DNA of 52,238 nt from Phellopilus nigrolimitatus (GCA_021029095.1 JAJOHG010000176.1:1-52238); one strand, 5' to 3'. Shown: positions 30,192-42,010, counted from the first letter of the stretch. Program-made: numbers and translations. Notes: a model not told the origin generated them from the letters alone.

Positions 30192-33149
30192 ATGGACGGT
30201 ATTCGCTTTATCCTAGAAGACCCACAGGCAGCGAACTCTAGACAGAAGAAACGCTCTCGTCTAGTCACTGCATGCGATACCTGGTATGTCCCCCACCCCC
30301 CATGTATATGCACACCATTATTGACAGCCTTTGTTCAACTTTCCTTACACTGCAGCCGCGCGAAGAAAATCAAGTGTCACCAGTCTCCGGGCACCGGCAA
30401 ATGCGAGGCTTGCAGACTATCGAAAAGCGCGTGCCGCTTTCGTGACCGCGAACGCTACCACGCGCAGCGTTCAGGCAGCATTTCAGCATCGAGCTCGACC
30501 TTCAATCCCTCTGACAGCGAGGACTCCCAGTCGTTTACTGATTCTCCAAACTTTGTCGCGCGACGCGCGACGCTCCCTACCTTTAGTCACTGTCAAGCGC
30601 AACATGGACGGTCTTCATCCTTACCACCTGCTCTTCCCCGTCTTCCTGATGCCATGGCATATCGTTCTGGGAGTCCCAGCAGCGAGATTGGGCCCCAGCG
30701 CGTAAGGAAATCTCACTCTCGGTATGTCTAGTTCTTTTTCTTTGTTTTGGTTGGCAGCGACACTGAGTTCCTTTTCCCCTTTGTTTTGCTAGGCGAAATA
30801 TTGGACCTGTGGCGTCGTTGGATTATGCGCACCTGCATGATGGTCGCCATTCTGGTCATTCCACGCCGGCGTTTCATGGCATCTCTCCCCTTGCTGGCTT
30901 TCGTGACCTCGCGATCGACGATTATACCCGAAGCATGCAGAACTACTTCGATTCATCGCGCCCCGGCTTCCCTTCCCCTAAGTACATGGAGCTCGCCCTT
31001 GATCTCTTCTCCGACAATTTTGGAAACCGTTTCCTCTTTCTGCATCACGACGCTCTTCGCCACACCATGATGGAGCAGGCACTCCCTGCTCCATTCGCGA
31101 ACTGCATTGCGGCTTTATCCCTCAGGTTGGTGTATTCCATCACTTCTATCCAGAATGATACTGACCTCCGAGAATGCAAATGTAACGCAACAGATTTTGT
31201 CATTCAATCGAAATCGGGGGACCTTCTCGCCTTCATTTGGGGGATCCATACCTCGAGATGGCGAAGGTAAGGGACTACCCTTCGTCCCTGTTTCTGTACT
31301 CAATCTTCCCTCATCTGTTGTGCAGGACCTCATCGTGCCGCTAGTTTACAGTCCTTCCGTAGAGAACCTACATTCCTTATTACTTTTATCTTGGAGCGAA
31401 TACGGGACTGGTAGGGAGAATGGCCTCAACCTTTATAGTGCCGTGAGTTTCTCTTCGTTTTCCATCGTGTTTCCGTATTCAAAACCTTCGTTATAAGTTG
31501 GCCGTGCAGATGGCTACAGAGCTCTGTCTCGGCAATGAAGAGACAATACAGTCTCTTCCCACCGACCACGAACAGATGGACCTTCGCCAGACATGGTGGA
31601 GCGTTGTAATTCTGGACATCATCTCGTCTTGGGGTAAGTTTTCTTTCGAATGTAAATCTGATTACTCGCTGACTGGTCACTTTAGTAACTGGTAATCCGG
31701 CGAATCTGAGCCTTCAAGGATGCACAATCGCTTTACCCCGGTCGTCCTTTTTGTCTTCTGACCCATCTTCGCTTCCCATTCTACCCTATCTCACCCTGTA
31801 CGAGCTCCTCGGTCTTCGGGACAATATGCTACATATCGTGAACTTCAGCTTCAATATGAACACGCACCAGAACCAGGAAGTGGAACTGCAGTGAGTCTAT
31901 CGCATCTGGCATAGAGAAATTCTCACTTTACTCACTCCTGCTTCAGCGATATTCGATCTCGTCTACTATCTATTCAGCTGTCTCTCCCCCCTCATCTGGA
32001 ATTCAATGCCGTAAATCTGCGTCGTGCTACCCAAGAACACCAGGAGACTGTCTTCATATTCCTTCATTTGATTCTCAACTCTCTCATTGCAATGAGTCAT
32101 TGCCCTTCATTATTCCGTTCGCTACCCAACTCCGCGCGCATGCCGGATGTTGTAATCTCGGTACGTTTGTGAACACCGAGTCTGTTGATCATCTGCTAAG
32201 ACGTTATCGTTTCAGTCTGCACGCACAATTCTTGACGTTGTTGTGATGGTAGAGCAAGTTGATATGCGCGCAGTCGCTGCTATCCCGTTCCTTGACTTCC
32301 CCTTGGCAATTGCCGCTCGTGCGTTTGCCATGGAAAGCCGAACGGAGCAGGAACTTTCTACGCCGCAGAAGCACATGTCGAGTGCCTCCCGCGGGCGCTT
32401 CGCTGAAGTCAACCATGGAGTATGCAACAATATTCTGACGCGCTTGGCAGAGTAAGCAAGGTTTTTGTTATTTCATTTAACAGTTTGCTAATTATTGCAT
32501 TTATCAGGCACTGGGGTAACGTTCATAATGTTCAAATGGCCGTACAGTCCGGAACAGTTTGGACCTACATCAGTCCCATACAGCAGAGTCCCGTGGCTAT
32601 CCCCTCCGCGCTAGGTACGAACCCGGTCGCTCAATTCTTGTACAGAAAAGGGAATACTGATCGTTGTCTGAAATTGCAGATCTGCACGGAGTTGACCACT
32701 ACGCCCATGTTCCTCACTTGTCAGACGAGCAGCATGAACTCGCGTTGAGCTACTCGGACAGCGAACTGTCCCGGGAGCCGTCTCCGCTTTTGTTTGATTT
32801 CCCAAACTTGCTCAACACGTCTACCAATCAGCGTATGGTCGATCCAGATCAATTGCAACGCCCTTCGTCTGATCCGACTCCGACGACTATGCTTCCACCT
32901 GTTTCAATCGCTTCTGGGGGTGTCGCGACTTACGAGGACCTAACGAACTACATGAGGCCTTACTCCAACGACAGCCGCTCTTCTCCGGGCCAAGACGTCG
33001 AATACTTCTCCGTGATGCAGGCGAACGAATGCCTACCAACTTCGGTCTACAACGGAGAGGGACATCATGATGTTGGCATTGCCTCGCCTTTCCCGCCCTC
33101 GCCGTGGTATGTTGATCATTCCTACGATGTGCCGGTCTTCAATTTCTGA
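30192..33149 (+). CDS. Zn2Cys6 fungal transcription factor
   Basis: A nuclear DNA-binding regulator of the Gal4 type. Eleven exons: 30192-30283, 30356-30721, 30793-31125, 31194-31266, 31326-31442, 31510-31633, 31686-31890, 31947-32160, 32216-32451, 32508-32614 and 32680-33149, giving 778 aa. The zinc cluster is Cys28, 31, 38, 47, 50 and 57 (C-x2-C-x6-C-x8-C-x2-C-x6-C), split by intron 1 within Cys31. A Ser-rich linker follows. The middle region (from about 200) reads PKYMELALDLFSDNFGNRF, LYSAMATELCLGNEE and DLRQTWWSVVILDIISSW, the pattern of the fungal-specific regulatory domain. The last 150 residues are acidic/Ser/Pro-rich, a likely activation region. All introns are 51-74 nt with GT-AG ends and every junction keeps frame. 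The target genes are unknown; the dioxygenase 5 kb away is a neighbour but no evidence links them. Confidence 0.9.
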
Positions 33150-36109
33150 CAAAAATCTCAGGCTTCTTTCTTAAATTCCTCTCTTGCGTTTGATATTTCA
33201 CGTTTCTTATTGCACATACTTTCCGCCTTCAACTTCGATTTCTCGGCGAATCTGTCTGAATTATTACTGAATTATTAAACTGCCACCATCGTTTCCTTTT
33301 TTTTTTTTTTTTTGCTTTGACTTTAATGTTGTTTATGGTTTCAGCGCCGCCTACAATCACCCATTTTTTTATGTGTTTCAAACCATGTTTTCTTTTTTTT
33401 CTTTTCCAAAAGACATTTCGTCGGCTTGTGCTCTCATCATTGTACTATAGACTATTTAACAACCGCCTGGGGTTGAAGCAAGTCGTCGTTATACCATGCA
33501 TCTAGGATCCTATGTACCCTTCTGTTAAAAATCGCTTTGAATGCATAAGAATGTACGAGCAATCTACTTCTAGCGTACTCTATATCTACTATGTTTACTT
33601 GCAAGGCCCTTTTCTCAACTGTCCCTGGATTTCATTATCGAAGCATCATGATCATCAACTATAAAGATCGTCAGAAGTTATGGATTGACACTAGCGTAGA
33701 AGTCTGAAGCTGTACTTCTTCTCTCTTCTATCCTAGCTTTGCCGTCTCATTGCTTGATCCGCGGACGCATTTCTCTGATGCGATTCAATGAGGTACGACA
33801 ACATGTGTTACACTCAAATTCTGAATTTCCTTGTGCCGTCGCGCAATCAGTACCGACTCGTGACTCAAGTTTCTTTGCCGATTTGCAGCAGTACATGTGA
33901 AATGTGGATTCGGTCTCAGCCGCGTGGGAAAGTCACCAGCCACATTCCAAATTCATGTTTATGTGCGTAAACGTCGGCTATCCTGCAAGGATCCCGAATT
34001 TATTTATTCATTTCCTTTTTTCATGAGCGGCATTTCTTATTTATTCCACAAATTCTACCAGCCGAGCTCTGTTGGAATAAACCAGTATCACTATAGACCC
34101 CTCACACCTTTAATATTTACACAATCTACAGACTTTCAGTTTTTCTGACTGCATAGAATTATAACAGAGTCAATCTTAGGAACCACGCTAAAAACTCTTG
34201 CACAGGTCTTATTTGTTTTTTGCATCCGGAAATGCGTCGCGCGATGGCAATCAGGTTTGCTTGGAAACTGATCATTTTTTTGTGGCTGCTACTGTTCAGT
34301 ACGATTCACCGGGCGGCTGTGTTCAAGGCTCTTCAAAGCAGGTGTCCCTTTTGAAAGTGATAGAACTTAAGATGTGTTCCAATCTCCGCCTTTCTACGAC
34401 CAATCGTCGTGGTGTCAATGTCCTATGTTCGGGATAGTCTTCAGACTTGTTTCGCGGGGTCTCTGCTTTCCAGGCTATAGTCGGAGGCATTATCTCGCCC
34501 CGCTCCTGGTTCCAAACCTACTCAAATCTATTGAAGTAAGCCGCGGGACTTGACGCGTTTCAAACTATAGCTACCATAAATACATAGTAGGTACAGAGCA
34601 AAGTAATGATTCTCGGACGCGAATCTGACTGTGCTTACATAGTGATTGATGTACGTATGTATTATCGAGCTTTTGATGGTAGAAACAAGTGCAAAAGTGC
34701 AAATAGGCAGGCCGCTAATGCCGACATAGCATTTCGCTCTATTCCTTTACTTCTCCCGCAGACGATAAAACCTAGTCCAGAATTGAACTAGCCCGAAGAT
34801 GGCTTCGCGATTATCAGAGTCTAGTGTATTGAGACGAAAACCATTGTAGGGACTGCCGCGGCTCATACACCCAATGTTATCTCCTTGTCAGCGTCCATGC
34901 CGGGCGTGCATATACATCGCTTTCTCTATTTAGACTCACAGTTAGCTGTCATGAGATACAAGATAATATCAGTAGTCACTCGCCTCCAATCAGTGCTCTT
35001 TCTTTTTGAGATATCGAAAATTAGAAAACTTTTGACACGCTAGAATTCTTGCAGCCTTTATCGCTACTTCGTGGTTAATATTTAATAGCAGTGGAGGAAA
35101 GCAAAGAAAGAAAATCACCATGCGGAAATGTCCATCGAGATGGTAAGCCCCATAATTCATGTATTCGGTCGTGCGAGGGGGATACTATGTGGTTCCGCGT
35201 TTGATCAAATCAACTCATCTCCCTCCTCCGCTCTTAGTCTTAATGCTCTTGAAGGCTGAGTCGGGTTTGTTGACTTCGACGGACTGACCTTGTTTCGCTA
35301 CTCTGACCCAGAACTGACCCCGTTGATTTTTGCTAAATAGAAATTGCGCTTTATTTCTGACTAAAACTTGCAAGTTGCTGCTAAGTATAACTAGCGCTAG
35401 AAATGTCTAATGATAGTCAGAAAATGTTACTTTTCCGGAGAAGGCCTTGCAAAAGCTGTATCATTTAGGAACTGGTCAAGCCATGCCATATACCGAAGCA
35501 CACAGAACAAGTACAGACAAAGAATTGGAATGACGGGTTGCTTTCACTTGTTCCGGTCCATCCAAGTCGGCTCACAGCGGCGGGAAGCAATATTTTCCAG
35601 AACTACCGGAGATGTGCCCGTCGCGGGTTCTTCGCAATTCTACTTATCATGAGACATAGGAGTCGGAGCGGCCACCTTCGACTTCCTCAGCTCTTGGCAT
35701 CAATTGGAGGAGAACGGGAGACTAACAAGTCTTCGGATTGATCTGATTCCGCGAGCTGCCTTGTGGCTGCACCACGGTAAGGAGCGGTACACGGAGAAGG
35801 AATCGTCGTCGCTTTGCAACTCACAAGAACTCTGAATCATGAGTCGGAGCAGATCCGGCGAAGTGTCGGATCCGATATCCCTGTTGAACTTGAACTTCCG
35901 CGAGAATTGTGGAAGGAATGGTCACAGTGGAAGACGCATTGTATACGCCTTCGATTGTAATGGTGTCAAAAATTCACTTGAGATTGTAGAATCAAGACTA
36001 TCACACGGAGAAAAGTAACTGACTTTAAAGCCTAATACGGAGCACTGAGGCGCACGCGAGAGTGATCGCCAGTCCAACCGCTCTCATTACTCGACCGATT
36101 GCTGCCACT
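33150..36109. other. 3-kb intergenic region
   Basis: Downstream of the transcription factor, with a 17-T run at 33297-33313. Only short frames occur, none recognisable. The region before 36110 is the presumed ATG5 promoter. Confidence 0.55.
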
Positions 36110-37296
36110 ATGACCTATCCTGCCAGACACGACCCTTCACCTTCTGCATTCTCAACTCCAGCATCAACGACACTTTTCCGACGTCTGACGTGGGAAGGGA
36201 CGGTCCCACTTGAGATTCACGTTGACCCCTCAGAGCTTCCCGCAAACAGTGACCGCGGCCTGGAGTGCTACTTTATCCAGGCGCCGCGCGTGAGCTACCT
36301 CCCGCTGCTCGTGCCCGAGATAAAGCGCTTCTTGACAGATATTGTCCTCGATGGCGCAGGAGGAAAAACAGTGAAGGAGGAAGAATGGTGGTTCGAGACC
36401 GAGGACAAGGTGTTGATGAAGTGGTGAGCGCATTGCTCGACGCTTTGCTGGCCTTAGTTTAAGCTATGAATGCGTAAGGCATTGGTCTATAGGCTTGCTA
36501 TACGACTTTAACAATATCACTGCTTCGCTGAAGAAGCGGCCGAGGTCCGATCAGCAATTGACACCTCTGCGATTAATCCTGCACCTCGCGGCTCCCCCGA
36601 CCGAAAGACTGCTTTTGTCCCCAAGTATCGAAGCGTGTAAACAGGCTTTCATGGGTCAACTCAAAGAAGCCGATTTTCTGCGGTGGGGCAATACAAAAAG
36701 AATGACGGGCTTACGACAAGCAGAACAAGATGGAATATGGGACGGCATAAGGAGTCGTGAGTCATGCAACTAAGTTGTGTGTTGCCAACGGCTTGCAAAT
36801 CATGCAACTTGCAGATAACTTCGACGAATACTGGCGAATTGCGGCGAAAATTACACCAACTACGACGCCTGTCCGGCCGACTTCTCCTCCTCCGTCTTCC
36901 GTATCACTGCACTCGAGGCCACCATCTACAGACCCTGCTGGAGCTCCTGATAAAGACGGCGCTTATAATGTTCGCAGTGTTCCCGTTCGAATGTACCTCG
37001 CAGATGGCCCAGTACTTCAGGGCCTTGCACCACCTATACTTGAATCTGGTGAGCAAGTTCAAAGCGGTTTGCTTACTCTAAATGATTGAATTTGTTTTAT
37101 ATGAATAGGATCTTTCAACACGTTGAGAAACTTCCTTTGTACACATCTACCTCTGTTATTCCCTAGTCAGAAGCGTGCTTTGGCTTATGCTGTCGTACAA
37201 GGAGTTGTTTGTCCTCTAGACGCTGAAATTGCGTGGCTGGGTGCATGTATGGCAGGAGCAGACGGTTGGGTCAATCTTATGATAAGCATCGTGTAG
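36110..37296 (+). CDS. ATG5: Autophagy protein 5
   Basis: Atg5 is joined to Atg12 and with Atg16 promotes Atg8 lipidation on the growing autophagosome. Four exons: 36110-36423, 36479-36756, 36815-37048 and 37109-37296, giving 337 aa. Diagnostic segments are LTWEGTVPLEIHVDPSELP, YFIQAPRVSYLPLLVPEIKR, EEWWFETEDKVLMKWHWSIG followed by LLYDF, AFMGQLKEADFLRWGNTKR, HNFDEYWRIAAKI, VRSVPVRMYLADGPVLQ and a C-terminal FNTLRNFLCTHLPLLFPSQK. Intron 1 must be removed to give KWHWSIGLLYD. The Atg12 acceptor is a lysine in the helical region; Lys178 in GNTKRM is the best candidate by position. The two ubiquitin-like folds and the helical linker are all present. The start at 36110 is the ATG nearest the conserved domain; no nearer in-frame ATG exists upstream within the open frame. 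Confidence 0.93.
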
Positions 37297-37638
37297 ATTC
37301 TCTTTAATAGTACCACTTTGATAATTATACTATATCCTTGACTAGCGCGGTACGAAAACTAGCATCGAAACAAAACAAAAAAAGTCTTTAGCATGTACTT
37401 AGCATCCACCTGTTTCGTCTTTGCATAAACAATGACAGTCGCTGGTAAGATTGAAATGAAGGGAGTTCACATTATGATTTGGACTTGGCGAGATTTGGAC
37501 ACGCGTCAGAAGTGTCTACGTCACACTACTTGTCATTCTGGGTCACAGATAGATCCTCCTCGGGATCAACTCCTTGAAATCTAATGTGAATATGAGTGAA
37601 ACAAAATAAAGAGTAGAAGACTTAAAACAAAAGTCTTC
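37297..37638. other. Intergenic, ATG5 to tRNA
   Basis: Short A+T-leaning spacer holding the ATG5 3' flank. The four T residues expected downstream of a Pol III gene on the minus strand would appear as A runs; AAAACAAAAG lies at 37623-37632, just past the tRNA 3' end. Confidence 0.5.
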
Positions 37639-37720
37639 CGACGCCGGCAGGATTCGAACCTGCGCCCTCAAAGAGGAGCAGCTTTCTAAACTGCCGCAGT
37701 AACCACTTTGCTACAGCGCC
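37639..37720 (-). tRNA. tRNA-Ser (anticodon AGA)
   Basis: The minus strand folds as a class II tRNA. The acceptor GGCGCTG pairs with CGGCGTC, with G73 as discriminator. A D arm with AGTGGTTA follows. The anticodon arm is GCAGT-TTAGAAA-GCTGC, giving anticodon AGA. A long variable arm CCTC-TTT-GAGG and a T arm GCAGG-TTCGAAT-CCTGC complete the fold. The long variable arm and G73 are the marks of a serine tRNA. No intron. An A-rich stretch on the plus strand just beyond the 3' end supplies the Pol III terminator. Confidence 0.93.
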
Positions 37721-37745
37721 TCTAAAGTGCAACTCTTTCTAACGA

Positions 37746-37815
37746 ACTAAGATTAGTCATCACAATGGGGGGGTTATAATTTGAAGGCGTAGGTTCGAAT
37801 CCTACTGGCGTCGTA
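37746..37815 (+). repeat. Tandem tRNA-like 3' half, copy 1
   Basis: A 70-nt unit beginning ACTAAGATTAGTC and ending in a T arm (GTAGG-TTCGAAT-CCTAC) plus TGGCGTCG. The last 27 nt differ from the 3' end of the adjacent tRNA-Ser at only three positions, two of which are a compensating pair in the T stem. The unit lacks a 5' half, D arm and normal anticodon arm, so it is not a functional tRNA. Confidence 0.8.
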
Positions 37816-37819
37816 CCGG

Positions 37820-37887
37820 ACTAAGATTAGTCATCACAATGGGGGCTATAATTTGAAGGCGTAGGTTCGAATCCTACTGGCGTCGTA
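37820..37887 (+). repeat. Tandem tRNA-like 3' half, copy 2
   Basis: Near-identical repeat of 37746-37815, differing by two fewer G in the G run and one T/C change. Same strand as copy 1, opposite to the tRNA-Ser. Contains a B-box-like GGTTCGAATCC. Confidence 0.8.
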
Positions 37888-38334
37888 GTTTCTACTTTTT
37901 ATATTTCCAGTAATGGCCTTGTCTTCATTGATTATCATTACTAGTAAAAGGATATTTGCAATTGATTGAAAAGAAACAAATTGTGCAGCTGTCATTGTAC
38001 ATGTACGTGTAATATAGAACCGTGATATGGAATGGACTGCCGACTCGGACCACACCGTGCTAAGCATTTTACCCGCCTGGGAACCAATGCCCTCCTTTCG
38101 ATTTGATTGTCCCGTTTTTGTTTCCAAACGGGTTGTGTACCTTTGCCGGGACTCGTAAAACCGTTCCGCTATGAAACTACATGACAGTCAGGTGCTGCGA
38201 CGTCTTCTATCGTGAGTCATCTGCTTTCCGACTCGCATGACAGGAGTTATATAAAGCTCTGGTCTATACACATCCGATCCTTAATTCTGTCTTTTCCTAT
38301 CCGACGAGTACTCACAAACACAGAGCCAGCAAAT
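37888..38334. other. Intergenic, upstream of the dioxygenase
   Basis: About 450 bp between the tRNA-like repeats and the dioxygenase start; presumed promoter. No clear motif seen. Confidence 0.45.
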
Positions 38335-39763
38335 ATGGTGGAAGCAGGCAACGTTAACAAGGCCGTGAGCAATGCGATACCTCCGCCTCCCTTCGAGCTT
38401 CCTGTGGGTGTTTTTATCGACATTGTATTTATTGCGATAGCTCAATTTGCTCTATGAAGTTTCCGGACCGTCCGGAGGTCATCACTACCAATATGCAGAA
38501 GCTCAACACGCTCGCGGAATCCCCGTAAGCCAGCGGCTTCGATGTGCTAGATGGGACTGGGGTTCTTATCGTCCATCGTTATCGCGTTATAGGCGATTGA
38601 AATTCCTTATGGAGAACCTTGTCAAACATTTACATGGATTCATCCAGGACACTAGGTTCAAGACACATCAGTCGTTAAACGCCGGTTCGACTAACAAAAT
38701 CTGAAGTCTTACTACAGAAGAATGGATGGCGACAATTCAGTACCTCACGCGCGTCGGACAGACTTGTACAGATATTCGACAAGAATTCATTCTCCTTTCA
38801 GACATTCTAGGTGTTTCCGCGCTTGTCGATGCGTTGAACAATCCACCTTCAGGGAATGCTACGGAGAGCAGTGTTTTGGGACCCTTCTTCACTGAGGACG
38901 CTGCTGACAGTGAGTGAAGGTAACTATTTGATTAGTGTCGCTGTGAATTTATGATGTCCGTGAGATAGTCGGGAAGGGGGAATCGATTGCGTCTGAAGGG
39001 AAAGGCCAGTATATGTGGGTGGAAGGTCGCGTGCTTGATACCAAAGGTTCACCGATTCCGGACGTCGTTATTGAAACCTGGGAGACCGACGAGTGAGACC
39101 ATAAATGGATATCGAAACATTCTGCTCTTTTGAACTGACAAACGACCAATTCTGATGTGCAGGAATGGATTTTACGATACGCAGTATAAAGATCGCTCGA
39201 GGCCTGATTGCAGGGGTCGTCTTCGTTCAGACAAGGACGGCAACTTCGCCTACAGAGCTGTCGTCCCTGTCGCGTACCCTATTCCTAGTGACGTGAGTAG
39301 AAATGGCGATGCTCTACCCGCATTTAGTGTTCTGGACTGACGAGACGTTGTAGGGTCCTGTCGGCGACCTGCTTTTAAAGCTTAGGCGACACAACATGCG
39401 CCCTAATCACCTACACATGATGTTCGAGAAACCCGGATTTAACAAACTGACGACCGCGCTATATCCCGAGGGCGATCCTTTGAATTTCAGTGACGCAGTG
39501 TTTGGTGTTAAGAAGAGTCTGGTTGTGGTAAGTACATCAACAAAAACTGCCAACCATCCATTCATTCTGGCTAAATGTATGCTGACCTCTCGTCTGTTTC
39601 AAAGAAACTTGAGACTGTGACATCCGAGTCTGAGGCACGCGCCAAGGGCTTTGCAAAGGGTGATTCCTTCAAGATCCTGAAACACGAATTCATATTGGCA
39701 ACTGAGGAAGAGGCGAGAGTGACCAGGACACAAAGGGCAAAGGAAGTCGGCGCAGAAATTTAG
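38335..39763 (+). CDS. Intradiol ring-cleavage dioxygenase (hydroxyquinol/catechol 1,2-dioxygenase type)
   Basis: A non-haem Fe(III) enzyme that opens catechol-type rings between the two hydroxyls, a key step in breaking down lignin-derived aromatics. Eight exons: 38335-38403, 38460-38524, 38593-38655, 38707-38909, 38969-39092, 39163-39292, 39354-39527 and 39605-39763, giving 328 aa. The helical N-terminal dioxygenase domain includes EEWMATIQYLTRVGQTCTDI and ILLSDILGVSALVDALN, then SSVLGPFF. The catalytic domain reads VEGRVLDTKGSPIPDVVIET, WETDENGFYDTQY, YRAVVPVAYPIPSDGPVGDL and MRPNHLHMMF. Predicted iron ligands are Tyr179, Tyr213, His237 and His239; the spacing of the last three matches the family. 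No signal peptide, so the protein should be cytosolic. Start choice and exon 2-4 joins rest on frame and consensus; the ag|t junction before LTTEEW is the least certain. Confidence 0.9.
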
Positions 39764-41144
39764 ACTGATTTCAGATTGATTCCATTGCAGTCGAAGTTTT
39801 AAGAGAAAACATGAAGCAGTGTCGAAATATCCTATATTCCCAACTGTGTTCCAATGTACAATATGTACATATGTATGTATATTTTGTAGGCCTTCGGTGA
39901 ACCGGCTTGCAATGTTCTTCACTCGCTTGCAACGAAACCTTGTCACAAGAGGGATCCTTGGAGCAAAGCCTGTCTAAATAGTGGTGAAGTGTGTTCTCAG
40001 CAAACAACTCGATATCATGTTTATATCCTAGTTCTGTCGTCAAAAGCATAGTAAAAACAAGACACTTTAGCATTTATAGCAAGTCTAGCGCTTAGCTCAG
40101 AGAAACCTCGCGAACAATCGTGAGGCGTGCGCCTGATATTGCTGAACGGCGAATGTGACGGCGTCCGCACAATCATATACGACTCCTTTCTCTTTAGAAA
40201 GTGGGTGGTTCGAGGAGGGGCCTTATGTATATAGCACTGTATCCTTTGGTGTGGAGCATTATAGCATCATCGTTCAAGGAATTGGCCCTTGAGATCCAAC
40301 ATATAAAATCGACGTGGGTGACAAATGCGTGTGCATGCCACCATAGCCACATTTACCTGTGCATTTGAATTTCTTACAAATAGCCCTGATTAGATGGAAG
40401 TCAACCAAGTCCCCATTCGACTACGAAAACAAAAATGAATTCGCAGTCGCCTTAGATCCGAGCCATGACGGCGGAGGGAGATGACGTCTTGAGTTGCTGC
40501 CTTGCTTGTAAGTAGCTGAATACGATATCAATGAGAATGCTTTTGATATGCGAAACCAAGAAAGGGGACGTACATGATAAGTCCAACGTAGTAGCAGCCA
40601 TTGGGGTCCTTGTCTTTGCATAAACACGGTCAGCTCCGGTGCAGTCTGGTGTCGCTCTCGTATCCGATGGACTGCGAGGTGCCATCATGCCTGCCGCAAG
40701 CCTTGGTATCGGAAAAGGACTGTAGGATTTGAAAACCATACAAAAGATCCAGTCACGAACTCGATGACACGATTTTATCTAACAATGACACCGTTTGCTA
40801 GCGCATCTTCACGGATATTTGTAACCTGTCGAGCAGCGCAGTAGCTCCCAAATCTCGAAGTCGAGACAGGGTACCCGATGCTGTTTGTATATCGTCAGAT
40901 AGTCCGAGTCAGACGAAATGTTTCCTGTCTATGAATTGGTCGTCATCGAGTTCAGGCTGACTCGATCAGCTATCTGCACACACACCTCTTTTCGACATGC
41001 TTTGCTCCATATTGTCGAGAGATTTGTTACCACACAGTACTTTGAGAATGAATAAACATGGTCGTGCAAGTTAAAGAGAAGTTTGTAAGCGCGAGTCGCT
41101 CCTTACCTGTGCCGTCTCTTTCCGTCTTCGACCACAACGCCGAC
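39764..41144. other. 1.4-kb intergenic region
   Basis: No firm gene. A minus-strand patch at about 40440-40740 has protein-like fragments in more than one frame (see findings). The last few hundred bases are the prefoldin promoter. Confidence 0.45.
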
Positions 41145-41795
41145 ATGCGCATGGTGTGTCCCCGCTCCGTCTCGCGCCCGCCCTGCCTTTTAGCTCAAGG
41201 TCTGCATTTTGATCCGTATAGCTTAAGCAAGAAGAAGAGAGCGAGGATGTTGAGGTGAATTGGGGTAAGCGCCCATTTCATTATCCTTCACGTCTAGATG
41301 TAAATACCATCCCGACCTGCAGAGGATCAGCAGCGCATATGCGCGTTCTCTAAAATCAACACACGCTCTCGCAGTCTTGAGGAGCGGCTCGAGGTGCTCA
41401 AGGTGCGCGCTTTTTTCTCGGAGGATCGCGAGCTTTAGACAATCTATGTATGTACTAATGTGTTCGTCTCGTGGACAGGAAGAGAAGGAGGCGCTCGATG
41501 ACCTCTCAATGGAACTCGAGCTCGCGGACGAAGATGAGACTATCCTGTACATCCCCCCTTTTATCGTAGTGCTCTCGTCTCTGACACAGCGCTGCACCAC
41601 AGATACCGTGTCGGCGAATCTTTCGTGCACATGCCCTTGCAACGCGCCCTGAAACGGCTCGCGCGTGACGCCGCCGCACTCGACGTAGAGATCGCGAAGA
41701 TCGTCGATGGCGTGGAGGAGTGTGACAAGAGCATGAAGGAGCTGAAGCTCGTCCTGTATGCTAAATTCGGTTCCGCAATAAATCTCGACGAGTGA
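41145..41795 (+). CDS. Prefoldin subunit 4
   Basis: Prefoldin is the hexameric cytosolic chaperone that hands nascent actin and tubulin to the CCT chaperonin; this is one of its beta-type subunits. Five exons: 41145-41153, 41222-41264, 41323-41402, 41479-41546 and 41603-41795, giving 130 aa, the expected size. The first exon is only 9 nt (MRM). The protein is an antiparallel coiled coil: NWEDQQRICAFSKINTRSRS, LEVLKEEKEALDDLSMELEL, ADEDETILYRVGESFVHMP in the hairpin, and CDKSMKELKLVLYAKFGSAI at the end, followed by NLDE. The split LY codon at the last intron (donor gtacat) restores ILYRVGE. All introns are GT-AG. The gene ends about 215 bp from the 3' end of the converging muskelin gene. Confidence 0.92.
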
Positions 41796-42010
41796 TGGTT
41801 CTGTGTGGCTTTGTATTTTTAGCTTTTCAATCTTCAGACAAATGGATGTCGACTTCTACGATGTTTATTCACCGTTAACCTCCAGTTAAGTTATTCTATG
41901 TTCGTTACGAGTCGTGAATCGTGAAGGTAGTGTAAGTAAATGTCCACTTGGAAACTCCCGTTCCCTTCCAGAAAAAGTATTTCAATCCTCAGACCAAGCC
42001 CCAAACTTCC

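Noticed and set aside
30192..41795. A biosynthetic or catabolic gene cluster formed by the zinc-cluster regulator and the intradiol dioxygenase
   Set aside because: ATG5, a tRNA and prefoldin are interleaved, and no further tailoring enzyme or dedicated transporter lies nearby.
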